Assembly (NCBI RefSeq): GCF_020283565.1
Contig: NC_060059.1
Span: forward strand, 49,496,572 to 49,560,571
Length of the DNA: 64,000 nucleotides
From: Trifolium pratense
Lineage: Eukaryota > Streptophyta > Magnoliopsida > Fabales > Fabaceae
Direction: 5' to 3'
Made by a program: the position numbers and the translations under genes. Shown in pieces: positions 55,281 through 64,000 of the stretch. A model generated the notes under the pieces. It had not been told where the DNA came from and did no database searches. It saw only the letters and a program-made list of their open reading frames with translations. How positions within the stretch are numbered: the stretch's first letter is position 1; each line of letters starts with the position of its first letter.

Positions 55281-58172
55281 TTGTTTCTCATACAGCCTGT
55301 CACTCAAAGAAGTATCATGAATCATTCATGGTATCTGGATAGTGGGTGTTCAAGGCACATGACTGGTGATAAACAACTATTTTCTAAGCTGACTTTGAAA
55401 GAAGGAGGTTCTGTTGGTTTTGGAGGAAATCAGAAAGGAAAGATAATAGGTACAGGTACAGTAGGTAATTCCTCCCTATCTATTAATGATGTTTGGTTAG
55501 TTGATGGACTTAAGCATAATCTATTGAGCATAAGTCAATTTTGCGACAATGGTTATGTAGTTGTCTTTAATAAGGAATCATGTACTGTGTCCAAACAATC
55601 TGATAACTCCATAATATTCAAAGGTCTGAGAAAGAACAATGTTTATAAAATTAATCTTTCTGATTTGAATGAACAAAAAGTGATGTGTCTTTTGACCTTG
55701 AGTGAAGAAAAATGGATCTGGCATAAGAGGTTAGGCCATGCTAACTGGAGGTTAATCTCTAAGCTTAGTAAGCTTGACCTTGTCAGAGGATTACCTAAAA
55801 TTAAATATCACTCAAACACACTTTGTGGCTCATGTCAAAAAGGAAAGATTACAAAATCTTCTTTCAAACCTAAGAACATTGTCTCTACCTCAAGACCATT
55901 GGAACTTCTTCACATTGATCTTTTTGGACCAGTTAACACTGCTTCAATCAATGGAAAGAAGTATGGATTAGTGATTGTTGATGATTACAGTAGATGGACT
56001 TGGGTAAAATTCCTAAGAACAAAAGATGAAGCTTATGATGAGTTTAGCATCTTCTGCAAACAAATTCAAAATGAAAAAGGCTACACTATTTTAAAAGTTA
56101 GAAGTGATCATGGTGGAGAATTTGAAAATGAACCTTTTGAAAACTTTTGTGAAAAATATGGCATTTTGCATGAATTCTCTTCTCCTAGAACTCCTCAACA
56201 AAATGGGGTTGTAGAAAGGAAGAATAGAACTCTGCAAGAAATGGCCAGAACCATGATGCATGAAATAAATGTAGCAAAGTTTTTATGGGCAGAAGCTGTA
56301 AACACAGCATGTTATGTTCAAAATAGAATCTATATCAGATCTAAGTTGAACAAAACTGCTTATGAATTGTTCAAAGGAAGGAAGCCTGATATTTCTTATT
56401 TTCATCAGTTTGGATGTACATGTTATATCTTGAACAACAAAGTCCATCTAAAGAAATTTGATGCTAGAGGTTATAAGGGTATCTTTATAGGATACTCTGA
56501 ACGCTCAAAAGCATATAGACTGTATATTTCTGAAACACATACTGTGGAAGAAAGTATGCATGTCAAATTTGATGACAAAGAGCCTGACCAAGTGTCAGAG
56601 CTTGTGGAAGGTTTGTCTAGATTTCAGGTATCAGAGGATCAATATTCAGATATTCCAAACTACTCAGAACATCCATTCTCTGAAGAACCTCTGAACATAA
56701 TAGTTCCTACAGACTCTGAACAACCAAGAACTGAAGCATCTGCTGAACCTGATGTTGATGAGTCTGAAGATGATGAGCCCCCAAGAAATACTTTCAAATA
56801 CAAATCATCACATCCAGAGGAACTGATATTAGGCAACAAGGATAGTCCAAGGAAGACAAGATCTCAACTGAGAAATGAGGAATCGTTAGTTGGTCTTATC
56901 TCAATGATGGAACCTTCAAAGATTGATGAAGCTCTGAAGGATGATGCTTGGATTGTAGCAATGCAAGAAGAGCTGAATCAATTCCAAAGGAATGATGTAT
57001 GGACTCTAGTGCCTAAACCTTCACACAAGAACATTATTGGAACAAAATGGGTATTCAGAAACAAGCTGAATGAACAAGGTGAAGTGGTAAGAAACAAGGC
57101 TAGATTGGTTGCACAAGGTTATAGTCAACAAGAGGGGATTGACTATACTGAAACCTTTGCACCAGTTGCTAGACTTGAAGCAATCAGGTTACTTCTATCT
57201 TATGCTGTTAATCATGGAATAACATTGTATCAGATGGATGTTAAAAGTGCCTTCTTAAATGGTTTCATTTCTGAAGAGGTGTATGTTAAACAACCTCCTG
57301 GTTTTGAAGATGTCTCAAACCCAGAACATGTTTTTAAACTAAAGAAATCACTGTATGGTCTGAAACAAGCTCCCAGAGCTTGGTATGATAGACTCAGTAA
57401 TTTCCTTCTTGAAAAGGGGTTTGAGAAAGGAAAGGTTGATTGCACACTCTTTAGAAAAACAACCAAAGAAGACATTTTAATCATTCAAATTTATGTTGAT
57501 GATATTATTTTTGGTTCAACTAATGCTGCTTTGTGCAAGAATTTTTCTAAGATAATGCAGGATGAATTTGAAATGAGCATGATGGGAGAGTTGAAGTTCT
57601 TTCTTGGAATTCAAATCAATCAGAAGAAGGAAGGAACTTATGTTCATCAATCAAAATACACTAAAGAACTTCTGAAGAAATTCAATCTAGATGACTGCAA
57701 GATAATGAATACTCCTATGCATCCAACTACCAACATGGGCAAGTCAGATGATGAAGGAAAGGTAGATCAAAAGGTCTACAGAGGTATGATTGGTTCCTTA
57801 CTCTATCTGACAGCCTCTAGACCAGATATTTTATTCAGTGTTTGCTTATGTGCAAGATTCCAGTCAGATCCCAGAGAATCTCATCTTACTGCTGTAAAGA
57901 GAATCTTTAGGTATCTGAAAGGAACAACTAATCTTGGACTTCTCTATAAGAAATCCAATGATTATGTGCTAAATGGATTCTGTGATGCTGACTATGCTGG
58001 AGATAAAATTGAAAGAAAATCCACAAGTGGCAATTGTCAATTTGTTGGTGAAAACCTTATCTCCTGGGCTAGTAAGAGACAAACTACTATAGCTTTGTCT
58101 ACAGCAGAAGCAGAATACATTTCAGCAGCTAAGTGTTGCACACAACTACTCTGGCTAAAATATCAGTTATAA
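55281..58172 (+). pseudogene. pol: Pol of element B, truncated by a stop in RNase H
   Basis: The frame starts at TTG 55281 (the -1 frame relative to gag, open from 55275; first ATG at 55317) and matches element A pol through protease ([11 protein letters not shown]), integrase, reverse transcriptase (YVDDIIFG) and the first part of RNase H ([17 protein letters not shown]). It ends after 963 residues at TAA 58170-58172, where element A has a glutamate codon. The same frame stays open afterwards for 88 codons to TGA at 58437-58439, so one base change explains the loss. The missing part holds the last conserved RNase H segment. It is probably inactive as a complete reverse transcriptase unless the stop is read through. 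Confidence 0.88.
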
Positions 58173-58439
58173 GATTATCAGGTAAGCAGTAACAATATTC
58201 CTTTATATTGTGATAATACTGCAGCCATTCATTTATCTAAAAATCCTATTCTACACTCTAGAGCCAAACATATTGAAATTAAACATCACTTTATCAGAGA
58301 TTATGTTCAGAGAGGCATTATAGATATTAAGTTTGTTGATACTGAAAATCAATGGGCTGATATTTTTACTAAAGCTTTATCTGTTGAAAGATTTGATTTT
58401 ATTAAGAAACATCTGAACATGTTTTCAATCTCTGAATGA
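58173..58439 (+). pseudogene. Remnant of pol (end of RNase H) after the premature stop
   Basis: In frame with the upstream pol; carries the [13 protein letters not shown] and [12 protein letters not shown] segments that close RNase H in Copia elements. It has no start codon in a useful position and is untranslated unless the stop is bypassed. Confidence 0.85.
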
Positions 58440-58890
58440 AAATTTTTTTTGGCAATTAAAGTGTAAGAAGTTAAGTATATCAGAACTTATGATTCAGATC
58501 ATCTGAAACACAAGCTCTGAAGTACTTAACTCTGATAGAGAATTTTAAATAACTCAGAGGCTCTGAACTATTTAAGTGGGAAACGTTTAGTATTCACTGC
58601 TGAACAGTTGTCCATTAAAATAGCAGTTACCGAGTAAATTTCTGCACGTGGTCTACGTGTGTCAGGTAGTGGGTGGTTAATGATGATTTTTGGTATTCAA
58701 CTTTCTGTCAATTAGCGTAACTTCCCATATTTGCTATTTTCGTGTTAACTGTGTGCATTTAAATAAAACTTACACAATACACTTGCACACTTCTCACTTT
58801 CACAACCTACACTTTCATATTCTCTCTAAACTTCCAACAAACTTTCTTTCTCTCTCGTTAGTTTTCCAAACCCTACCCTAATCTCCAACA
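58440..58890 (+). other. Spacer between pol and env-like ORF of element B
   Basis: Counterpart of 40488-40939 in element A. Contains repeated tctgaac/ctcagag words and a taaataaaac run near 58761; no coding sequence is supported. Confidence 0.45.
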
Positions 58891-61617
58891 TTGGCCGGAC
58901 CTTCGTCATCTTCTTCAACAAAGATTCCACCGTTCATGTTCAAGAATCTTCAGATTGTTGGGAACGAGATGGAGTTTCCAGAATCTGAACTCACGTTTCT
59001 GTCTGAGAAGATTGTGGATTTTGATAGTCTCTCTGCAAACGGCTTTGAAGTTAAGCAGTACTTTTCATCTCAAAAATGGGATAAGTACTTTGACATGCTT
59101 AACGGTCCTATCTACCCAGACTTGCTTAAGAAATTTTGGATGAAAGCAAGAGTGTTTGATAAACATGAAGCAAAGAAGGAAGAGATTGCCGCTATTGAGA
59201 GGAATCCTAGTCTGAAGGGTAAAACTAGGAAGGAAATGGGCTTGCTGGAATTTACAGGTGTTCAGATTAGGTCTAACATCTGTGGGATGAATATGGCTTT
59301 CTCACCAATTCATTTCAATGCTCTCCTTGGTCTACCTAACTTAGGGATAGAGTTAGATGCTTTTGAAAAGGATACCAGATTTAGAGATGATCTTCTGCAT
59401 CTCATCTGCACTGACTTCAAGCTAAAAGGGAAAGTCAAAGGATTGACTGACGAGTGCAGAGTTATGTTCAAAATAATCCTTGCTTCTATCAGTCCAAGAG
59501 TTGGAGGGACTGATACAATCTCCTGGACGCATCGTCATCTGTTATATTTCCTTCTGACAAGGAAGAGAGTTAATCTTGGAGATTACTTTTTTGAACGGAT
59601 TTGTGAAGCAATTTTTGCAAGTAAGTCTCAGAGGAAAACTACTATAGTTTATCCCAGGTTGTTGTCAGATCTGCTATATCAAGGTCATGTGATTCAGAAC
59701 CTGCAGAAGTTCCACCCAGAACTAGTTCAGAAGAAGTTTTATCCAGAGATTCTGAATGCTAGTTTTCTATCCAAGATGCGTTTGATTGCATCTAAGCCTG
59801 TTGCTCATGCTAAAGAATTGTCTGTTAGGCTTGAAAATCGTCTGTATGTTGAAGGCTACCCTGTTATTTCTGAAGCTGATGCTGAGCATGTAATTCAGGA
59901 CTACTTAGAAGTGCTCAGACAAGAAGGTTTTGTTGTTGATAGGAGTATGGTTCCTCCTGCTCCTGTAAATCTGTATAATCCTAAGAGGAAACCAAAAAGA
60001 AAGGCTGAAGCTCAAGATGATCTCCCAAAGCCAGATCTTCTGGCTCAGAAGAAAGTTAAAGTTGAACAATCTATGGCTGAGCAAAGGACTAAGAGGAAGC
60101 ATGAAGAATCTGCAAACAAGGCTGCTGAAGGAGCTTCCAAAAAGCCTATTGTTGTTGAGGATGACAGTTCATCTGAAGAATCTGAGTCAGAAGATGAGAC
60201 TGACTCTGATGAAGAAACTCTGGCTGCACGTTTGAGGAAAAGACCTGCTCCTACTCCTAAAGATAAAGGTAAGTCTACTCAGTTCATCTTTAATGAAAAT
60301 GAGATTGGAATAGGTTACACCAAACCTCTCAGAACTATTTTACCAACCTCTGATATTCCACCCTCTGATAACCCCCTATCTGAACTAGAAAAACATCTTA
60401 GCCCTGACCCTCTGAATAACCAAACTTTCACCCAGAAACCTTCCTCACCACCTAAACCTAAATCACCTCAACCTCAACCACAAAAAGAAACACCTATCAC
60501 ATCACCATCTGAACCTCAACCAGATATTCCTGTCACTAAACCAATCTCTCCCACAAAACAACCTTCTCCACTTAGATCCCCTAACACAACTACTGAACAA
60601 ATTGCTCCTGAACCAACACCTGACCATAAATCTCCTGAACCATCTCCTGAGCATATTTACCCTGAATCCACTTCTGACATCTCATCATCTGAACCAACCC
60701 CTGAACCCCATCCTAATCCAAGTGCTGAACAAGCTTCTCCTGAGCGTATTCACACTTGTGCTCCCAAGCCTTCAGAGGCAGAAGTTGTCATTATTGACAA
60801 ACATGCTAATGACTCAACCCATCTCTCTACCATTCCCAATCCTTCACCCTCATCATCCAACCCTTTTAGTAATCTATCCACTCAGTTTCATGAAGATTTG
60901 CTTAGATTATCTCAACTAAAGGACAGGTTCTTAGTTTGTCCTTCTGATGTGGATTTGGAAGTTTCAAGCATTAAGGCAAGGATTTGCAATGCTTTGGATG
61001 GTGCTGCTGAAGAGATTAAGGCTGTTGTTGGTAAGAGGGATTTGGATGTGATAGACTTCATGAGGAAAAGTCTGGCTAGGGCTGAATTGAAAAGGTTAAC
61101 CATGTTTAATCATGCTGGATTTGAACTTGCTAAGCTGGAAGAAATTGCTGCTGTTGAACACCGTCTGAATGCTTTCAAAGTCATCTGGATAGACTCCAAG
61201 CTGTTTCAGAGTCTTGAAGCTCAGAGGTCTGAGTCTGAAAGGTTAGAAGAAGCTGCTGCAAGAGTTGCCCAGTTGGCTAATGAGTTGCAGCCAGAGGACA
61301 TCTCAGAGGATGATGTGCTTGCTTCTCAGAATCAAGAGGATGTGCTGATGATTGACTATCCAGAGGAAGGTGAACCCTCTGATAAAGGCAAGGCGCCTTT
61401 GGTTGAAGAACAAGCACCTGTGATTGAAGATCAAGCTCCTGTGATGGCTAATCAGTTGCAGATTTTTCAAGAAGCCCTGAGGGAACAGCAAGAAGGTTTA
61501 GAACGTCAAAGAGCTGCTCAAGAGACATTGGAAACCAAGGTGGATGGTTTAGTTTCCAATGTGGGATCCTTGAATGATAAATTCGACCAACTCTTAGCCT
61601 TTCTTAAGAAACCCTAG
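58891..61617 (+). CDS. Env-like accessory ORF of element B, start codon lost
   Basis: The frame is 908 codons long counted from 58891, where element A has ATG but B has TTG. The first in-frame ATG is 15 codons later, at 58936, so a product 15 residues shorter is possible. It is collinear with element A through the globular N-terminal region (GLLEFTGVQIRSNICG, KRVNLGDYFFERICEAI), the acidic patch, and the C-terminal coiled coil. The difference in length comes mainly from about 44 extra residues in the proline-rich segment (KPSSPPKPKSPQPQPQ and following). Both frames stay open over more than 860 codons, which suggests function in the lineage. No membrane or signal segment is visible. Confidence 0.72.
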   Translation: MAGPSSSSSTKIPPFMFKNLQIVGNEMEFPESELTFLSEKIVDFDSLSANGFEVKQYFSSQKWDKYFDMLNGPIYPDLLKKFWMKARVFDKHEAKKEEIAAIERNPSLKGKTRKEMGLLEFTGVQIRSNICGMNMAFSPIHFNALLGLPNLGIELDAFEKDTRFRDDLLHLICTDFKLKGKVKGLTDECRVMFKIILASISPRVGGTDTISWTHRHLLYFLLTRKRVNLGDYFFERICEAIFASKSQRKTTIVYPRLLSDLLYQGHVIQNLQKFHPELVQKKFYPEILNASFLSKMRLIASKPVAHAKELSVRLENRLYVEGYPVISEADAEHVIQDYLEVLRQEGFVVDRSMVPPAPVNLYNPKRKPKRKAEAQDDLPKPDLLAQKKVKVEQSMAEQRTKRKHEESANKAAEGASKKPIVVEDDSSSEESESEDETDSDEETLAARLRKRPAPTPKDKGKSTQFIFNENEIGIGYTKPLRTILPTSDIPPSDNPLSELEKHLSPDPLNNQTFTQKPSSPPKPKSPQPQPQKETPITSPSEPQPDIPVTKPISPTKQPSPLRSPNTTTEQIAPEPTPDHKSPEPSPEHIYPESTSDISSSEPTPEPHPNPSAEQASPERIHTCAPKPSEAEVVIIDKHANDSTHLSTIPNPSPSSSNPFSNLSTQFHEDLLRLSQLKDRFLVCPSDVDLEVSSIKARICNALDGAAEEIKAVVGKRDLDVIDFMRKSLARAELKRLTMFNHAGFELAKLEEIAAVEHRLNAFKVIWIDSKLFQSLEAQRSESERLEEAAARVAQLANELQPEDISEDDVLASQNQEDVLMIDYPEEGEPSDKGKAPLVEEQAPVIEDQAPVMANQLQIFQEALREQQEGLERQRAAQETLETKVDGLVSNVGSLNDKFDQLLAFLKKP

Positions 61618-61801
61618 GATTCTATGCACATGTTTTATGCTTTCTTTTTATTCTCTGTTTATCCTCTGAACAATTTTCTTTTTAAGCTATATTTTTTTAT
61701 GTGGTTTGGTTTATGTTTTGTTTGTTTTGCTTGTACTATTTTTTATTGTCTTGATAAATAAGAACATAAGAACACAAGATGCTTTTTAAAAACGAAAATT
61801 T

Positions 61802-61807
61802 TTTATT
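61802..61807 (-). terminator. Poly(A) signal of the antisense gene in element B
   Basis: Minus-strand AATAAA 59 bp after the stop of the small gene, in the same position as in element A. Confidence 0.5.
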
Positions 61808-61865
61808 AATGCTCTAACCATGTTGAGTACATTGGTAAAAAGAAAAAGAAAAAGACAACCTAATC

Positions 61866-62231
61866 CTAATCAGATGGATAATACTCAGAAGAAATATCAG
61901 ATTTCTCCTCAGCATCCTCTGATGAAATTTCTATGGGATCTGGGTTTTGTTCTTGTTCTTCTTCTTCTTGTTCCTCTTCTGGAACATAGCTAGCCAAGAA
62001 CTCAACATAGTCAGCATCATCTTCATTCTCTTCAGCTTCAGAATCTGATGAGATGATTATTATCTCAGCATCTTGTGGTATCTTGGTGTCTTCTTTATCC
62101 TTATCATCGTCTTCGCGTTTCTCTTCGTTCTTCTTTCTCTTAAACTCAGCGATGCGTAAACTAAATCTTTTCATTATTCCTCCCTTCTCCTGCTTCACTT
62201 GTTTATTCTTGTTTTTACGTGAAGATGGCAT
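61866..62231 (-). CDS. Antisense small gene of element B: basic-acidic protein with SUMO-interaction-like motifs
   Basis: The frame extends upstream to 62246 from a GTG, but the ATG at 62231 aligns with the element A start and gives the same 121-residue length. The N-terminal half is basic (RKNKNKQ, KRFSLRIAEFKRKKNEEK), followed by IIIISSDSEAEE and, near the end, IEISSEDAEE; both SUMO-interaction-like cores are unchanged from A. It runs against the element and its stop faces the stop of the env-like ORF, 248 bp away. TATATAA lies 104 bp upstream on the minus strand. The N-terminal 25 residues vary more than the rest. The protein could bind SUMOylated host chromatin factors; that is inference from motif only. 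Confidence 0.65.
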   Translation of the reverse strand: MPSSRKNKNKQVKQEKGGIMKRFSLRIAEFKRKKNEEKREDDDKDKEDTKIPQDAEIIIISSDSEAEENEDDADYVEFLASYVPEEEQEEEEQEQNPDPIEISSEDAEEKSDISSEYYPSD

Positions 62232-62813
62232 GGTAACTTGTTTCACTTTTTATACAATCCTTGAGCGCGTTGGTTTTCGTTTTTGAAATTAATTCACCTT
62301 TGTAACAACCACTCTTCTTCTTTGACTGTCTTGATTATATAAATTTTTTTTTACTTTTTGATAATGACAAAAGGGGGAGTAGTTACGCATTAATTGATTA
62401 GTGATAAGTTCAAAACTGAAACCACGTTTTTATCCTTTTATCTCGCTTTTATCCGTTAAATTAAAAGTTGTTACTTTTAAGTTGTTTTACGTACTTTAAT
62501 ACGGAGACTAAGTTAGTTGAAACTAAAATAAATTTCATAAGTAAGGATAAGTTAAGAGTGCAATTTTAACTTAGCCTTATGAGACTTAGGGGGAGAGCTT
62601 GCAAACCTCTCACTCTGAAGAAAGATATGAAATTTGTTTTATTTCAGATTATCTTAATCTTATACTAAATTAAAATATCATGGATAAAACATAAAGTTCA
62701 GACTTTATGGAATATCAATCTTAGGGGGAGCTTGCAAACCTCATAAACCTAAGAGAAACATGATAAGTTAATTTAACAACAATTGTCAATTAATACTGTT
62801 GTTTGTCATCATC
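62232..62813. promoter_or_regulatory. Polypurine-tract region and antisense promoter region of element B
   Basis: The plus strand carries three G5-type purine tracts ahead of the main one: 62369-62379, 62588-62597 and 62723-62730, two of them followed by gcttgcaaacctc. The minus strand has TATATAA at 62341-62335 for the antisense gene. No other gene is seen. Confidence 0.55.
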
Positions 62814-62827
62814 AAAAAGGGGGAGAT
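62814..62827 (+). other. Polypurine tract of element B
   Basis: AAAAAGGGGGAGAT ends exactly at the 3' LTR start and is identical in elements A and C. Confidence 0.88.
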
Positions 62828-63953
62828 TGTTGGAACAAAATTGATTTAAATGTTTGCCCCTAAATCTATAAAGGTTTTGATGATAACAAAGTATTAATTA
62901 ACAATTGGAAGGACTAAAAATTTATTTTGAGTGCGCAGATATAAGCATCATATAAGCTCTGAGTGAAGTTCAGAGGATGTGAATTCAGAAGTTCACAAGC
63001 GCTCAGAAGATGTTGGACTTCAGAGGTTACAACCTTCAGAGGATGAAGACTTCAGAACTTCTTGTCTGTCTACAATCTTCATCAACCTCTGAAGATCTCT
63101 TTGAAAGCTGTAAAGATTCCCTTTGCTAGTCAACTCTTCTACCAATGAAGAAAAGGACCTTTCAAGCCTGATCAGTTCAGCTACCTCTATTTTGTCTGTC
63201 CTAACTTGAGAACGTGGGTCTTCAGTTTTGTTAGCTGAATAAGGAAAGTCCACTCTGCAGTAGTCAAAGTATCCGAAACTCTTTCTTAGTTTTGGATACA
63301 ACCAAACTGCATCAAGACAGACTGCTTGAAGACAAAAGATTATCAACTCCAACGGTTCTTTTTGCAACGACTCTTTTCTAGTGGTATATATACTAGAAGA
63401 TTCAGCTACAACATATACAATTATCAAGATTTAAACGTGCGCTGAACAAACTCTGAACCTTGTGATATACAAGCTCTGAACCTCTGTCAAGTGTTTTTGC
63501 ACTTTAGCCAAATACTCTGTACTATTTGTATTTGCTCTCTTTAGGTTCATCTAAGAGCATTTGTATATTTTTATATACTTTACTATTTACTTGAGGAAAC
63601 TTAAGCTTGTGTGCTTAAGTGTGAAACTTAAGCTTGTGTGCTTAAGTGTGAAGTCTTAAGCTTGTGTGCTTGAGCATTGTTGAGAAGTCTCTTGCTTGTG
63701 TGCTTGAGCAGGTGTAATCTTGTGTGATTATAGTGAACTCCCTTGGAAGTGCAAGGGGACTGGACTACTCTCGTTTTGTGAGAGGAACCAGTATAAATTG
63801 CTTGTGTGATCTCTCTCTCTCTATCTTGTTATTATTTGTGTTATTTATCCGCTGCTAACGTAGTTGAGTTAAGAACTTGAAAAAGTTTTAACTTAGCTAA
63901 AACACAATTCAACCCCCCCCCCCCCCCCCCCTTCTTGTGTTTTCACACCTTCA
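62828..63953 (+). repeat. 3' LTR of element B
   Basis: 1126 bp. It is nearly identical to the 5' LTR, but with a run of 19 cytosines at 63913-63931 where the 5' LTR has ten. Homopolymer length is a common site of sequencing or assembly error, so the true difference may be smaller. Confidence 0.92.
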
Positions 63954-64000
63954 TGAACCAGTTCAAATGAACCACGAATCGGTGCATGAAATCCGGAAGA
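63954..64000 (+). repeat. Tandem array resumes after element B and leaves the window
   Basis: The 47 bases continue the palindrome block interrupted at 51693, after the duplicated TGAAC. The array therefore extends past the right edge and the total number of peptide genes is unknown. Confidence 0.93.

Larger units (their letters stand above)
51694..63953 (+). mobile_element. Element B: full-length Sirevirus-type Ty1/Copia retrotransposon, with coding defects
   Basis: A 12,260-bp element on the plus strand with LTRs of 1118 and 1126 bp and a perfect TGAAC target duplication (51689-51693 and 63954-63958). It is a sister of element A with the same gene order, including the antisense gene. By eye the LTRs differ by one substitution (near 52657) and the length of a C run (10 against 19, with one fewer T). 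Yet pol has a premature stop at 58170-58172 and the env-like ORF has TTG in place of ATG at 58891. It is inserted in the palindrome block of array unit 10, in the opposite orientation to element A. Confidence 0.93.

Noticed and set aside
58690..58881. Upstream frame of about 63-69 codons before the env-like ORF in A and B
   Set aside because: It has no ATG start and its register differs between A and B at the start, so it looks like leader sequence rather than a gene.

Overview
The window is nuclear DNA of a plant. It holds LTR retrotransposons with plant-specific gag/pol families, an AT-rich background, spliced small secreted-peptide genes and tRNA-primed LTR elements. The repeat families look most like those of a legume (Fabaceae), but that is recognition by eye, not proof. 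No rRNA, tRNA, CRISPR or bacterial feature was seen.

Layout. (1) 1-1773: unassigned non-coding DNA. (2) 1774-17680: element C, an old 5'-truncated Sirevirus-type Ty1/Copia element on the minus strand, with 3' LTR, env-like ORF, frameshifted pol and the 3' part of gag. Its env-like ORF is split by a young nested Athila-like Ty3/Gypsy element (4155-11251; 1235-bp LTRs; TSD GGAAA). That element has gag and an accessory ORF but no pol; a CACTA-transposon end lies where pol should be. (3) 17681-51693, resuming at 63954 and running off the right edge: a head-to-tail array of about 2296-bp units, each with one two-exon gene for a 94-residue secreted peptide whose mature part has ten cysteines. Nine genes are complete and the leftmost has lost exon 1. 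(4) Two related full-length Sirevirus-type Copia elements sit inside the array in opposite orientation. Element A is at 35595-47649 (minus; TSD TAAGG). Element B is at 51694-63953 (plus; TSD TGAAC).

How it fits together. Elements A and B carry gag, pol in the -1 frame relative to gag, a large env-like ORF, and between that ORF and the 3' LTR a small gene on the opposite strand. That antisense gene has its own TATA box and poly(A) signal. It encodes a 121-residue basic-then-acidic protein with SUMO-interaction-like motifs, and its A/B differences are mostly synonymous in the C-terminal half. A looks intact. B has a stop in RNase H and has lost the ATG of the env-like ORF, although its LTRs are nearly identical. 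The peptide array appears to expand and homogenise by unequal exchange, with the retroelements as recent insertions.

The two most interesting items are the homogeneous ten-cysteine peptide array and the conserved antisense gene of the Sirevirus elements.
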